This document shows, piece by piece, positions 1 through 10,645 of a stretch of 64,000 bases of DNA. Position numbers and translations under genes: made by a program. Numbering within the stretch: the first letter of the stretch is position 1; the number at the start of each line of letters is the position of its first letter. Location: the NCBI RefSeq assembly GCF_008795985.1, contig NZ_VMHP01000003.1, positions 124,001 to 188,000 on the forward strand. The letters are read 5' to 3'. The notes below the pieces were generated by a model. The model was given only the letters and a program-made list of their open reading frames with translations. It had not been told where the DNA came from and made no database searches. The DNA comes from Marinobacter halotolerans (lineage in GTDB: Bacteria > Pseudomonadota > Gammaproteobacteria > Pseudomonadales > Oleiphilaceae).

Positions 1-236
1 AGTTCAACGGCGGCTCTGGTCAGGTTGCCCTGATGCTTCTCCAGCTGCGCTTCGAAGCGTTCGAACAATGTGAAGGCGTCAGCAGTGCCGCCAGCAAACC
101 CGGCCAGCACCTGGCCGTTATAGAGACGGCGAACCTTGCGGGCGTTGCCTTTCATGACGGTATTGCCAAGGGATACCTGGCCGTCGCCGCCCATGGCGAC
201 GTCATCACCGCGTCGAACAGAAAGTATGGTAGTCAT
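1..236 (-). CDS. hslV: ATP-dependent protease subunit HslV (partial, C-terminus cut by window edge)
   Basis: Proteolytic subunit of the HslUV (ClpQY) protease, a cytoplasmic proteasome-like threonine protease that degrades misfolded proteins with the HslU ATPase. The visible N-terminus reads [20 protein letters not shown]; Thr2 becomes the catalytic N-terminal nucleophile after Met removal, and the GGDGQVSLG and [11 protein letters not shown] stretches are typical of the family. About 78 of roughly 175 residues are present, and hslU is expected beyond the left edge. The ATG at 236 has a GGAG ribosome site five bases upstream. A sigma-32-like promoter lies at 275-302, fitting heat-shock control. 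Confidence 0.95.
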   Translation of the reverse strand, partial: MTTILSVRRGDDVAMGGDGQVSLGNTVMKGNARKVRRLYNGQVLAGFAGGTADAFTLFERFEAQLEKHQGNLTRAAVE

Positions 237-274
237 TCTGGCTCCACTTGCCTGATTTAGAACGTATCCTCAGG

Positions 275-302
275 TAATGGAGGCAGGCTTCGGGTTTTCA
301 AG
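275..302 (-). promoter_or_regulatory. Heat-shock (sigma-32) type promoter of hslV
   Basis: On the minus strand the -35 element CTTGAAA (296-302) is followed after 13 bases by CTCCATTA (275-282). This matches the enterobacterial sigma-32 pattern CTTGAAA / CCCCATnTA at all but one position. It sits 39 bases upstream of the hslV start, and hslVU is a classical sigma-32 target in Escherichia coli. Read by eye; transcription not shown. Confidence 0.7.
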
Positions 303-324
303 GGTCCGGGGCAGGGCGGGCCGC

Positions 325-921
325 TCACTCTGACTTGGGAGTGTCTTTGGGGATCTTTTTGACCAGGGGTTCGATGTTTATCGACACGAGCCTGTCAACC
401 GCCGAATTCATCTGGCTGCGGGAGTCGAACGGCCCGACGTTGACCCGGTACCAGGTGCTGCCGCTTTCCAGGTCAATGCGGCTGACGTAGGCACGCAATC
501 CCTGGAAAGCGATCTGTGCGCGCTGTCGTTCGGCGTCCGCCTGGGTTCTGAAGGAGCCGGTCTGGACCAGGTAGTCAAAGGTGGTCTGCGCCGGGCCGGG
601 GGTGTATTCATTGACCTTGGGCGGGACCACTTCCGAATCCGGCAGCATGTCGTAGAACTTGAAGCCGGGCTTTTTCTCGGTCGGTGCCTTCGTTTTTGAC
701 TCTGTTTCTGTCTTTGCCTGATTTTCCTGCGCCGGCGCGCGAGCCTGGTCAGGTGCAGGCAGGGAATTCAGGTAGACGATAAACCCGATGAAGCCTCCCA
801 CTGTGGCCAGTGAGAGGATCCATTTCAGGGAAAGTCCGCCACGCTGGGATTTCGCTACCGACTGGCGCTTGGGACGGGCCTCACTCTTTCGCTCGGGTTT
901 GCGGGCATAATCCTTGGCCAT
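325..921 (-). CDS. SPOR-domain membrane protein (FtsN-like)
   Basis: A 198-residue inner-membrane protein with a basic cytoplasmic N-terminus (residues 1-32), one transmembrane segment at about 33-52, a Lys/Glu/Thr-rich linker, and a C-terminal SPOR domain at about 115-190 beginning YLVQTGSFRTQADAERQRAQ. SPOR domains bind denuded septal peptidoglycan, so a role in cell division or the septal wall is likely. It lies two bases after argS, in the same place as the SPOR gene between argS and hslV in Pseudomonas. It could be called ftsN, but the essential FtsN segment cannot be identified by eye. Confidence 0.88.
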   Translation of the reverse strand: MAKDYARKPERKSEARPKRQSVAKSQRGGLSLKWILSLATVGGFIGFIVYLNSLPAPDQARAPAQENQAKTETESKTKAPTEKKPGFKFYDMLPDSEVVPPKVNEYTPGPAQTTFDYLVQTGSFRTQADAERQRAQIAFQGLRAYVSRIDLESGSTWYRVNVGPFDSRSQMNSAVDRLVSINIEPLVKKIPKDTPKSE

Positions 922-923
922 GG

Positions 924-2609
924 TTACATCTCTTCCGGCGCACTGACACCCAGCAGGTCAAGGCCGTTGGCGATAACCTGGCGTATGGCCAGATAGAGTG
1001 ACAGTCTTGCGTCCCGCACCGCGGTATCTTCGATCAGTACTTTGTGGGCGTTGTAATAGGTGTGGAACTGGCCGGCCAGTTCACGCAGATAATGGGTCAG
1101 GTGATGAGGCTCGCGCTGCCTGGCCGAGTTTTCGATCAGTTCCGGGTAGCGGGCCAGCTGGTTGGCCAGATCTTTTTCCTCATCCAGGGTTAGCAGTGAC
1201 AGGTCTCCGAGGCTTTCATTCCTGCCCCGTGTGGTGCCTTCTTGCTCAAGCTTGCGCAACACGCTGCAGATCCGGGCGTGAGCATACTGGATGTAGTAGA
1301 CCGGGTTTTCGTTGGTCTGGGAGCGGGCCAGGTCAATATCGAACGTCAGTTGAGAATCCACCCGTCGGGCTGCCAGGAAGAACCGGGTGGCGTCGCGGCC
1401 TACTTCGTCGATCAGGTCCCGCACGGTGACGTAACTGCCCGCACGCTTGGAGATTTTTACTTCCTGTCCGGAGCGGGTCACCATCACCATCTGGTGCAGC
1501 ACATAATCCGGCCAGCCCTCAGGGATTCCGGCCTTGAGTGCCTGCAGGCCGGCGCGCACACGAGTGACCGTTGAGTGGTGGTCCGCCCCCTGCTCGTTGA
1601 TAACGGTGGTAAAGCCCCGTTGCCATTTGTCCAGATGGTAGGCCACGTCTGGCAGGAAGTAGGTGTAGCCTCCATCCTGTTTGCGCATGACCCGGTCCTT
1701 GTCGTCGCCGAACTCTGTGGTTTTCAGCCACAGGGCGCCATCCTGCTCATAGGTGTAGCCATTGGCCTGCAACTGCTTGACGGTGGCTTCAACCTTGCCT
1801 TCCTCGTATAGGGAGGATTCCAGGAAATACACATCGAACTGAACGCCAAATGCCTTGAGGTCCAGATCTTGCTCGCGCCGCAGGTAGGCCACGGCAAACT
1901 CCTGGATTGCGGCCTGATCTTCAGGGTCCGCTTTCGCGGTAACTTCACGGTCGTCGGCTTTTACCGTTTCGCCGGCAAGATAGGCCCTGGCGACATCGAC
2001 AATGTAGTCGCCCCGATAGCCATCCGTCGGCCAGCTGGCGTCGTCCGGCGTCAGGCCTTTCACACGGGCCTGCACGGATAGCGCCAGATTGTTGATTTGC
2101 GCGCCGGCGTCGTTGTAGTAAAACTCGCGGGTGACGCTGTAGCCGTTGGCTTCCAGCAACCGGCTGAGGCAATCGCCGATAGCCGCACCGCGCCCGTGGC
2201 CCACGTGCAGCGGGCCGGTGGGATTGGCAGAGACGAACTCTACCTGCACTTTCTGGCCCTGACCGTTCTGGTTGCGTCCGTACTGGTCCGCCTGCTCCAG
2301 AATAGTATCGACCACCTCGAAGGCGCTGACAGTACTCATGAAAAAGTTGATAAAGCCCGGACCGGCGATCTCGACCTTGGCAACGGCTGCGCTTTCCGGA
2401 AGCCTTTCCACCAGTGCTTCTGCCAGCTTGCGCGGTGCGTAGCCTGCGGCTTTCGAGGCCACCAGTGCAATGTTGCAGGCGTAGTCGCCGTGGGCCTTGT
2501 CCTTGGTGTTACCGACCTGTGGCGTGAAGGTCTGGTCGGCGGGAAGAACACCTTCGGTTTGAAGCTTGGCCAGTGATGACTGAAGCAGCTCGGTTACGGT
2601 CTCTTTCAT
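924..2609 (-). CDS. argS: Arginine--tRNA ligase
   Basis: Class I aminoacyl-tRNA synthetase that charges tRNA-Arg in the cytoplasm. Counting from the ATG at 2609 (561 residues), it has an N-terminal tRNA-recognition domain, the HIGH-type motif in [15 protein letters not shown] at about 128-141, a KMSKS-like KISKRAGSY segment, and a C-terminal DALR anticodon-binding domain containing [12 protein letters not shown]. An in-frame TTG at 2633 would add eight residues, but MKETVTELL looks like the usual N-terminus. Neither start has a strong ribosome site. It lies between priA and the SPOR gene on the minus strand, as in Pseudomonas. Confidence 0.96.
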   Translation of the reverse strand: MKETVTELLQSSLAKLQTEGVLPADQTFTPQVGNTKDKAHGDYACNIALVASKAAGYAPRKLAEALVERLPESAAVAKVEIAGPGFINFFMSTVSAFEVVDTILEQADQYGRNQNGQGQKVQVEFVSANPTGPLHVGHGRGAAIGDCLSRLLEANGYSVTREFYYNDAGAQINNLALSVQARVKGLTPDDASWPTDGYRGDYIVDVARAYLAGETVKADDREVTAKADPEDQAAIQEFAVAYLRREQDLDLKAFGVQFDVYFLESSLYEEGKVEATVKQLQANGYTYEQDGALWLKTTEFGDDKDRVMRKQDGGYTYFLPDVAYHLDKWQRGFTTVINEQGADHHSTVTRVRAGLQALKAGIPEGWPDYVLHQMVMVTRSGQEVKISKRAGSYVTVRDLIDEVGRDATRFFLAARRVDSQLTFDIDLARSQTNENPVYYIQYAHARICSVLRKLEQEGTTRGRNESLGDLSLLTLDEEKDLANQLARYPELIENSARQREPHHLTHYLRELAGQFHTYYNAHKVLIEDTAVRDARLSLYLAIRQVIANGLDLLGVSAPEEM

Positions 2610-2717
2610 GCTGTCGGGTAACTCGGTTTGCAAGAGAATGGATCAGTGGCAGCCAGTATCGCCGCCCGCAAATGAAGCCGGGTATTATCGCGGAAACAGC
2701 CGCGGCAAGCAAAAGGT

Positions 2718-4883
2718 CTAGCCGGTTTCCTGGGGGTCTACATCGATCATCCATTTAAGGCCGCCAGGCAGTCTGGTTTCGTCCAGCACCTGGCAGATTC
2801 CGGTAAGCGTGCGGTTCAGGTGCTTACGTTGATCACACAAAAGCACCAGTTGCGCCCGGTGCCTGTCGGCTCGCCTGGCGATCAGTGCTGGCAGTGGTCC
2901 CCAGATCTCCAGTCTATCGCCTCTGGCGAGGGGTTTGATCCGGTCCAGAATCTTGAGGCTGTTTTCCATGGTGTCTGCCTCGGCGCGGAAAATGGCCATG
3001 GCTCTGAACGGGGGCAGGGCGCCGGTTTCCCGTTCCGCGAGCAGCTGGTCGGCAACCGGGAGGTAGTCGCCCTGCGCCAGGGACTGAAGTAGGGGATGAT
3101 CGCTGTGACAGGTCTGAACCAGAACATCACCGGGATGTTCGCCTCGGCCGGCGCGTCCGCTAACCTGGATCAGGGTCTGGATCAGCTGTTCCGGTGCCCG
3201 GAAGTCGACGCTGAATAGCCCGCCGTCGGCGTTGATCACCACCACAAGGGTGACGCCAGGGAAGTCGTGGCCTTTTGCCAGCATCTGGGTGCCGACCAAA
3301 ATGCAGGGGCTGCCGCTGTTGACCTGCTTGAGAATGCTCTGGATGCTGCCCTTGCGCTGGGTGCTGTCGCGATCGACACGTACGATGGGGGTTTCCGGGA
3401 ACTGTTCGGCAAGGAAATCTTCCGCTCTTTCGGTGCCCTGGCCGACCGGCTTGAACGCGTCACTCTCACATTTCGGGCATATCTCCGTGGCGGCCACCTG
3501 ATAATCGCAGTGGTGGCAGCGCATGGCGCGATCACGGCGGTGGTAAGTGAGGCGGGTATCGCAACGGGGGCATTCCACCATGTGACCGCAGTCGAAGCAC
3601 ATCATCACGGGGGCGAATCCCCGGCGGTTGACGTAAACCAGAACCTGCCGGCCGCTGTCCAGGGTGCGGCGGATGGCGTCGAGAGTTGGCCGGGACAGGC
3701 CCGCCTGAAGCGGACGACTGCGGATGTCCAGCAGTTTGATCGTCGGTGGTCTGGATTTTCCGGCACGTTCTTCCAGCTTTATCAGCGTGTATTTTCCCGT
3801 TTGGGCATTGTGAATGGATTCCAGCGATGGCGTCGCAGAGCCCAGGATGACCGGGCAATCATTGAGGTGGCCCCGGTAAACCGCTGTATCCCGCCCTGAA
3901 TAGCGGAATCCCTCACCCTGCTTGAAAGAACTGTCGTGCTCCTCATCCACAATGATGGTGCGCAGTCGGGTAAAGGGCAGAAGCACCGCAGAACGGGTGC
4001 CAATCAGAATGACCGGGTCTCCGTTTCTCACTTTCAGCCAGGCATCGAGGCGCTGAGCGTCATTCAGAGCGGAATGCCACACGGCAACCCGTGCCCCGAA
4101 ATAACGCTCAAAACGAGCCACCGTCTGGGGTGTCAGGTTGATCTCCGGAACAAGGACCAGAGCCTGGTCAGTCGGCGACAGATGCTGTTTCAGGTAGTCC
4201 AGGTATATTTCAGTCTTGCCGCTGCCGGTAATGCCGTACAGAAGTGATGTTGAAAAGCCGTCAGCGGGCTTTGGCAGTTGCGCGGCCGCTTGACTTTGGG
4301 CATCAGACAGGTGTGGTCCGTCTGTTGTCGGCTCGGAATCTAACTCAGCCTGGGGAGGATCGGCTTCGACAATCAGGTTCCTGTCACGCAAGGTACGGAT
4401 TTGGGCGCTGGAGAAGCCCGCCTGAGTAATGCGTCGGGTTGCGGCACCCTCGGGATATTGCGCCAGCCATGCCAAAAGCGCTCTCTGTTTTGTGGCATTG
4501 GCCGCGAGATTGTCCGGGCTGCCGGTCGCCTTCCAGTAGGCCTCGGTGCGCGCTTTTGCCGGTTGGCCTCGCCGCAGGGCCGGGGGTAGGGCGGTGAACA
4601 GGCATTCACCAAGCGGATGCTGGTAGTAGTCAGACGCCCAGCTCAGCAGGCGAAAGGTTTCCTCTGGCAGAGCCTGCCAGTCCTCGCAGCATCCCTGGAT
4701 GGCTTTAAGCGTGATGCCTTCGGGCGGCGGAGCATCAAGGGCGGCAACCAGCCCGGTGGCTGTGGTGCGGCCAAACGGAATGGTTACCCTCTGGCCGCAG
4801 GCCAGATCCATACCCTCCGGCACCCGGTAATCGAACAGCCGTCTGAGGGGACGGTTCAGGGCGATGCGCGCTGTACGGGCCAC
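2718..4883 (-). CDS. priA: Primosomal protein N' (replication restart helicase PriA)
   Basis: 3'-to-5' superfamily 2 helicase that recognises stalled forks and reloads the replisome. It shows a 3'-DNA-binding domain, Walker A in GITGSGKTEIYL, a DEEH Walker B box, and the zinc-binding insert with paired cysteines (CFDCGHMVECPRC, CHHC, CPKC) expected for PriA, then helicase motifs such as GTQMLAKGHDFPGV. The open frame extends to a TTG at 4895, but the GTG at 4883 has GGAG six bases upstream and gives an N-terminus, ARTARIALNRPLRRLFDY, that fits the family; 721 residues result. Divergent from rpmE. Confidence 0.95.
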   Translation of the reverse strand: MARTARIALNRPLRRLFDYRVPEGMDLACGQRVTIPFGRTTATGLVAALDAPPPEGITLKAIQGCCEDWQALPEETFRLLSWASDYYQHPLGECLFTALPPALRRGQPAKARTEAYWKATGSPDNLAANATKQRALLAWLAQYPEGAATRRITQAGFSSAQIRTLRDRNLIVEADPPQAELDSEPTTDGPHLSDAQSQAAAQLPKPADGFSTSLLYGITGSGKTEIYLDYLKQHLSPTDQALVLVPEINLTPQTVARFERYFGARVAVWHSALNDAQRLDAWLKVRNGDPVILIGTRSAVLLPFTRLRTIIVDEEHDSSFKQGEGFRYSGRDTAVYRGHLNDCPVILGSATPSLESIHNAQTGKYTLIKLEERAGKSRPPTIKLLDIRSRPLQAGLSRPTLDAIRRTLDSGRQVLVYVNRRGFAPVMMCFDCGHMVECPRCDTRLTYHRRDRAMRCHHCDYQVAATEICPKCESDAFKPVGQGTERAEDFLAEQFPETPIVRVDRDSTQRKGSIQSILKQVNSGSPCILVGTQMLAKGHDFPGVTLVVVINADGGLFSVDFRAPEQLIQTLIQVSGRAGRGEHPGDVLVQTCHSDHPLLQSLAQGDYLPVADQLLAERETGALPPFRAMAIFRAEADTMENSLKILDRIKPLARGDRLEIWGPLPALIARRADRHRAQLVLLCDQRKHLNRTLTGICQVLDETRLPGGLKWMIDVDPQETG

Positions 4884-5098
4884 ATTTGGCTCCAATGGAG
4901 AAAAGAGATCGATAACAATGCTTGACAGCGGTGATAAGGGCTTGCCTGCGGCTCTTTTTGTCAGTAAGATTCGCGGTCTGTTTTCGGCTGGGCATGATTG
5001 TGCCCCGTCTCGTCATTTGATTCAAACATGCGGTGCCTGACGCCAGGATCAATCCCGATCCCGCGATCTGGTAGCGGCATGACCGACCGAGGTTCGCC

Positions 5099-5320
5099 AT
5101 GAAAGAAGGTATCCATCCCAAGTATGCAGAAATCACCGCGACATGTTCATGCGGTAATGTTCTGAAGACACGTTCAACATTTACCCAGGATCTGACCCTG
5201 GATGTGTGCTCGCAGTGTCACCCGTTCTACACCGGCAAGCAGAAGGTGATGGACACTGGTGGCCGTATCGACCGCTTCCAGAAGCGTTTCGGTGGCAGAA
5301 TCGGTGGCAAGAAGGCCTGA
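5099..5320 (+). CDS. rpmE: 50S ribosomal protein L31
   Basis: A 73-residue large-subunit ribosomal protein, complete from [20 protein letters not shown]. Four cysteines (CSCG near residue 16 and CSQC near 37) mark the zinc-binding C+ form, the version replaced by a cysteine-free paralogue during zinc starvation in many bacteria. The C-terminus [15 protein letters not shown] is typical. It is monocistronic, transcribed away from priA, and ends at a strong rho-independent terminator. Confidence 0.97.
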   Translation: MKEGIHPKYAEITATCSCGNVLKTRSTFTQDLTLDVCSQCHPFYTGKQKVMDTGGRIDRFQKRFGGRIGGKKA

Positions 5321-5340
5321 TTCCCGTAACCGGACCAGAA

Positions 5341-5364
5341 AAAGCGCCTGCGGGCGCTTTTTTT
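5341..5364 (+). terminator. Rho-independent terminator after rpmE
   Basis: An 8-base inverted repeat AAAGCGCC / GGCGCTTT (5341-5348 and 5353-5360) with a 4-base loop is followed by a run of T. It lies 20 bases after the rpmE stop. Confidence 0.9.
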
Positions 5365-5451
5365 ATGCCCGGACAAAAATCACTCGGAGCTGTCGAATAG
5401 GCGTATACGCAGTATGGCTTATTGACTGATCAGGAAATGCGCAGCGGGGCC

Positions 5452-5480
5452 TTGTCTGCGTTTGGTCTTCGCGCCATAAT
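5452..5480 (+). promoter_or_regulatory. Probable sigma-70 promoter of the malic enzyme gene
   Basis: TTGTCT (5452-5457) and CATAAT (5475-5480) are separated by exactly 17 bases and lie about 65 bases before the maeB start. The -10 element lies within a 17-base inverted repeat (CGCGCC-ATAAT-GGCGCG, 5470-5486), and a second hairpin GCTGAG-TTGG-CTCAGC (5491-5506) falls in the predicted leader. No regulator is identified. Confidence 0.55.
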
Positions 5481-5546
5481 GGCGCGCTCTGCTGAGTTGG
5501 CTCAGCGGTCCTCCTTCAATAAACGTTATAAAACGGAACAGTGGCA

Positions 5547-6812
5547 ATGTCTCAAGATCTGAAAGAAGCAGCCCTTGAATATCACGCCAAGCCGCGGCCT
5601 GGTAAGCTGAGTGTTGAAATCACCAAGCCCACCAAGACATCCCGCGACCTCTCTCTGGCGTACAGCCCCGGGGTTGCCGAGCCGGTCCGCGAGATCGCAA
5701 AAGACCCGGAAAATGCCTATAAATATACAGGCAAGGGCAATCTGGTAGCCGTTATTTCCGACGGAACCGCGATTCTCGGCCTTGGAAATCTCGGGCCATT
5801 GGCCAGCAAGCCGGTCATGGAAGGCAAGGGCGTACTGTTCAAGCGCTTCGCCGGCATTGATGTATTCGACATCGAAGTGAATTCCGAGAGCCCCCAGGCG
5901 TTCATTGAGACCGTTGAGCGTATTGCCGACACCTTCGGTGGGATTAACCTGGAAGACATCAAGGCGCCCGAGTGCTTTGAAATTGAGCGCGCCCTGATTG
6001 AAAAATGCAGCGTGCCGATTTTTCACGATGATCAGCATGGCACAGCTATTGTGACCGCCGCTGGCATGATCAACGCCCTTGAGCTTCAGGGCAAGAAGAT
6101 TGAGGAAGCCAGGATCGTCTGTCTTGGTGCCGGTGCTGCCGCGATCGCCTGCATGAAGCTACTGGTCAGCTGTGGCGTCAGTTCTGAAAACATCTTTATG
6201 CTGGACCGGAAGGGTGTGATCCATTCAGGGCGTGATGATCTGAACCAGTACAAGGCAATGTTTGCCAATGACACCGATCGCCGAACTCTGGATGATGCGA
6301 TCGACGGTGCCGACGTTTTTCTCGGCCTGTCCGGCCCGGATCTTCTCACCGCGGATCAACTGAAAAAGATGGCGCCGAATCCAATCGTGTTCGCCTGTTC
6401 CAACCCCGACCCAGAGATCAGCCCGGAAGTTGCCCTGGCAACCCGTGACGACCTGATCATGGCAACCGGTCGGTCGGACTACCCGAACCAGGTAAACAAC
6501 GTACTGGGCTTTCCGTTCATCTTCCGTGGTGCCCTGGACGTTCGCGCAACCGCCATCAACGAAGAAATGAAGGTTGCGGCAGTGCATGCTATACGCGAAC
6601 TGGCGAAAGAGCCTGTTCCTGCAGATATCTGCGAGGCCTACGGCGTATCCAGCTTCGAGTTCGGACGCGAATACATCATTCCCAAGCCGATGGACGTTCG
6701 TCTGCTTGAGGTTGTTCCGGCAGCCGTAGCGCGTGCTGCAGTGGACTCCGGGGTTGCCCGCAACCCGTATCCGGCTCACTATCCGCTGAAGTCGATGGAA
6801 GACATCATCTAA
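5547..6812 (+). CDS. maeB: Malic enzyme, short MaeB-type
   Basis: Oxidative decarboxylation of malate to pyruvate with reduction of NAD(P), supplying pyruvate and often NADPH. The 421-residue protein carries the N-terminal malic domain (SLAYSPGVAEPV, GTAILGLGNLGPLASKPVMEGK, IFHDDQHGTAIVTAAG) and a C-terminal Rossmann domain (CLGAGAAAIACMKLL, VFACSNPDPEI). It lacks the C-terminal phosphotransacetylase-like half of the long MaeB proteins (about 760 residues). A GTG six bases upstream is in frame, but ATG at 5547 is better placed relative to GGA at 5535. It lies between rpmE and mrcA as in Pseudomonas. Cofactor choice cannot be read from the sequence. Confidence 0.93.
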   Translation: MSQDLKEAALEYHAKPRPGKLSVEITKPTKTSRDLSLAYSPGVAEPVREIAKDPENAYKYTGKGNLVAVISDGTAILGLGNLGPLASKPVMEGKGVLFKRFAGIDVFDIEVNSESPQAFIETVERIADTFGGINLEDIKAPECFEIERALIEKCSVPIFHDDQHGTAIVTAAGMINALELQGKKIEEARIVCLGAGAAAIACMKLLVSCGVSSENIFMLDRKGVIHSGRDDLNQYKAMFANDTDRRTLDDAIDGADVFLGLSGPDLLTADQLKKMAPNPIVFACSNPDPEISPEVALATRDDLIMATGRSDYPNQVNNVLGFPFIFRGALDVRATAINEEMKVAAVHAIRELAKEPVPADICEAYGVSSFEFGREYIIPKPMDVRLLEVVPAAVARAAVDSGVARNPYPAHYPLKSMEDII

Positions 6813-6840
6813 CCGTTTCAGCAGTAGAAAACCGGAAAGA

Positions 6841-6871
6841 AAAAACCGACGGTCACGCCGTCGGTTTTTTT
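6841..6871. terminator. Bidirectional terminator between maeB and mrcA
   Basis: Perfect 12-base arms AAAAACCGACGG (6841-6852) and CCGTCGGTTTTT (6858-6869) surround a 5-base loop and are flanked by A and T runs, so the hairpin can end transcription from both sides. It sits between convergent genes. Confidence 0.93.
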
Positions 6872-6893
6872 ATGGGCCCGGACCAAGTGGGGC

Positions 6894-9368
6894 TTAGAAA
6901 ATCTGCCTGGAAAAATCATTGCTCCCGCCGTTCTCATTTGTGTCGGCGGAATTTTCCTCCGGATCAAGGGGCGGCGGCGCCTCTTCCTCCCGGAAGATTT
7001 CGAAAATGGCTCCTTCCTGTCCGGGTCGGGCACGTTTGCCGGTTTCCGGATCAATGCGAACGTTTACAATGCCGTTCGGGCGCGGCATGAAGGCAGGGGG
7101 CTCGCCCTTCAGTGCAACCTCCATGTAGTCGATCCAGATCGGAAGTGCCGTGCTGGCGCCGTATTCACCACGACCCAGCGGGGCGGGCTGGTCAAAGCCG
7201 ACCCAGACGGTGGTTGCAATCTTGTGGTTGAATCCGCTGAACCAGGTATCCCGTTGTTCGTTGGTTGTTCCGGTTTTGCCGCTGACATCTTTACGGTCCA
7301 ATGCCAGAGCTCGGCGCCCGGTTCCCCGTTCAATGACATCCCGTAGCATGGAATGAAGGATGTACACCGCACGCTCATCGGCCAGCCTTCTGGCGATCCT
7401 TACGTCAGCTCCACTCTCTTCTGTCTCTGCCTCTGCCTCTTTCTGGTCACATTCCGTCTCGCACAGGATGACCTTGGGTGCCTTGTAGATTGCTTCACCA
7501 CTGACGTCAGAGATGCGCTGAATGAAGAATGGCGTGACGTCATAGCCGCCGTTCGCAATGACCGCAAAGCCCCGTGCCACTTCCATTGGTGTCAGCAATC
7601 CACTGCCCAATGACAGCGAGAGGTCTTTCTGCATGTCGTCCGTGGGTATCTTGAGTTGCTTCAGGTATTCGACCGTGGGCTCGATGCCGAGGTCGCGAAG
7701 CAGGCGAACGGACACCAGGTTTCGTGACTGGTAGAGCGCTTTGCGCAGTCGGGTCGGCCCGTAGAACTGTCCGGAGGAGTTCTGGGGGCGCCAGGCGGTT
7801 TCCAGCTCGGAATCATCAAAGACAATAGGGGCGTCGTTGTAGATGGTTGCTGGCGTGCGCCCTCTCTCGAGAGCGCTAAGGTACAGAAACGGTTTGAAAT
7901 TCGAGCCGGGCTGACGTTGGGCCTGAACCGCCCGGTTATATTTCGTGCGTCCGAAACTGTAGCCGCCCACAAGGGCTTCAACAGCACCGGTGTCTGCTTC
8001 AAGTGATATTAACGCGCCCTGGGCTTTGGGTTCCTGGGCAAGTGCCAGTTTCGGTCGGGTAACCGTTTCGGAATCTGAAACCGGCGTCTGTGCCATCTCA
8101 GCCTCGGGGGTCTCGGGCTCTATGGGTTCGACATAGACAATGTCGCCGACCGCGAGCACCTCGGATGGTTTCTCTGGCTCGGGGCCTGTCAGGTCCTCGG
8201 TCTTGTACCGGCGCGCCCAGGTCATGGTTTCAAATGGGATGACTGCTTTACCCAGCGCGCGTGCGTAAACGTCCGCAACCATCGCGTCATCACGAACTCC
8301 GGTGACCACGGCGGGTATCAGATCAGCGATCTCCGGATAGCCGGCCATCAGTCCCGGGAGGTTGTCTGGTTCCAGCGCATCGCCAGATACCTGCCCGATT
8401 GGGCCGCGAAAACCGTGGCGGCGGTCGTAAGCTTCCAGTCCTGCCCGCAAGGCCTCTGTCGCCGCCTGCTGCTTTTCGCTATTGACGGTCAGGGTGACGG
8501 TATAGCCCTCGGTATAGGCTGCATCTCCAAAGCGCTCGACCATCTCCTTGCGAGCCATTTCGGCAATGTGATCCGCATCCACTTCATTGGAAGGTGCGTG
8601 GTAACTGGCGGTAATCGGGGCTTCAGAAGCCAGTTCATAGCCATTCGGAGTAATGTAGCCCAGATCACGCATGCGGCTGAGAATCCAGTTGCGACGGACA
8701 AGCGCCCGCTGGGGGTTTGCCAGTGGATTATAAGCAGAGGGTGCCTTGGGCAGGCCGGCGAGCATGGCCATTTGTGGCAGGGACAATTCCGCCACCGGTT
8801 TATCGTAATAAACCTGGGCAGCGGCCTGAATTCCATAGGCGCGATTGCCGAGATAAATCTTGTTCAGATAGAGCTCGAGAATCCGTTTTTTATCCAGTTC
8901 ACGTTCAATCTGAAGAGCAAGTAGTATCTCATTGAACTTGCGAATAAAGGTCCTGTCGCGTGACAAAAAGTAATTTTTTGCAACCTGCATTGTGATGGTG
9001 CTACCGCCGGATTGGATTTCGCCGGTAGAGATCAGTTCGATTGCAGCCCGCATCAGGCCTTTGATGTCGACCCCGAAGTGCTCGTAAAAACGGGCGTCTT
9101 CCGCGGCCAGAAAGGCATGTAACTGAATTGTAGGGATCTGTTCGATTGTGACTGGTGCCCTTCTCTTTTCACCGAATTCTGCTATTAATCTGTCGTCAGC
9201 GCTGTAGACCCGCAGAGGCGTCTGCAGCTTGATGTCCAGAAGTTGATCCACCGCTGGAAGCCCGGGTCGAAGGTAAAGGTAAAAGGCACTGGTCAGAATG
9301 GTGGCCGAACTGAGACCGACGACAAAAAACCAGGCGAGGAGGCGAGATGTGCGCAACAAATGAGACAT
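6894..9368 (-). CDS. mrcA: Penicillin-binding protein 1A
   Basis: Bifunctional class A PBP that polymerises glycan strands and crosslinks peptides in the periplasm. The 824 residues show an N-terminal transmembrane anchor (about 9-33), a GT51 glycosyltransferase domain (AAEDARFYEHFGVD with catalytic Glu90; GGSTITMQVAKNYFL), an OB-like insert, and a transpeptidase domain with PGSNFKPF (active Ser489, Lys492), SRN in YQSRNLVSVRLL, and SGKTGTTNEQRDTWF. The ATG at 9368 follows a run of A and has no clear Shine-Dalgarno sequence. It is divergent from pilM, an arrangement conserved in Pseudomonas (ponA). Confidence 0.96.
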   Translation of the reverse strand: MSHLLRTSRLLAWFFVVGLSSATILTSAFYLYLRPGLPAVDQLLDIKLQTPLRVYSADDRLIAEFGEKRRAPVTIEQIPTIQLHAFLAAEDARFYEHFGVDIKGLMRAAIELISTGEIQSGGSTITMQVAKNYFLSRDRTFIRKFNEILLALQIERELDKKRILELYLNKIYLGNRAYGIQAAAQVYYDKPVAELSLPQMAMLAGLPKAPSAYNPLANPQRALVRRNWILSRMRDLGYITPNGYELASEAPITASYHAPSNEVDADHIAEMARKEMVERFGDAAYTEGYTVTLTVNSEKQQAATEALRAGLEAYDRRHGFRGPIGQVSGDALEPDNLPGLMAGYPEIADLIPAVVTGVRDDAMVADVYARALGKAVIPFETMTWARRYKTEDLTGPEPEKPSEVLAVGDIVYVEPIEPETPEAEMAQTPVSDSETVTRPKLALAQEPKAQGALISLEADTGAVEALVGGYSFGRTKYNRAVQAQRQPGSNFKPFLYLSALERGRTPATIYNDAPIVFDDSELETAWRPQNSSGQFYGPTRLRKALYQSRNLVSVRLLRDLGIEPTVEYLKQLKIPTDDMQKDLSLSLGSGLLTPMEVARGFAVIANGGYDVTPFFIQRISDVSGEAIYKAPKVILCETECDQKEAEAETEESGADVRIARRLADERAVYILHSMLRDVIERGTGRRALALDRKDVSGKTGTTNEQRDTWFSGFNHKIATTVWVGFDQPAPLGRGEYGASTALPIWIDYMEVALKGEPPAFMPRPNGIVNVRIDPETGKRARPGQEGAIFEIFREEEAPPPLDPEENSADTNENGGSNDFSRQIF

Positions 9369-9571
9369 TTTTTTCTGACAACTGTTGGATATAGGTCTAT
9401 CATTTGAGAAATTGCTTTAGGTAGGAAACGTTTCTCCCACGCCACAATCTTCCCAAGAAAAGAAGAACTGGCATTGTAGACGGAAACTTAAAGAAATTCT
9501 CTTAAATAAAAAACACATATGAAACGGTCTTAATAGACGATTCATGACCCGGTGCATGGAACCAGGTATAG

Positions 9572-10644
<1,073 letters not shown>

Positions 10645-10645
<1 letters not shown>

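Noticed and set aside
5491..5506. tRNA-like D-arm sequence GCTGAGTTGGCTCAGC
   Set aside because: No acceptor, anticodon or T-arm can be folded around it; it is a simple hairpin in the malic enzyme leader.
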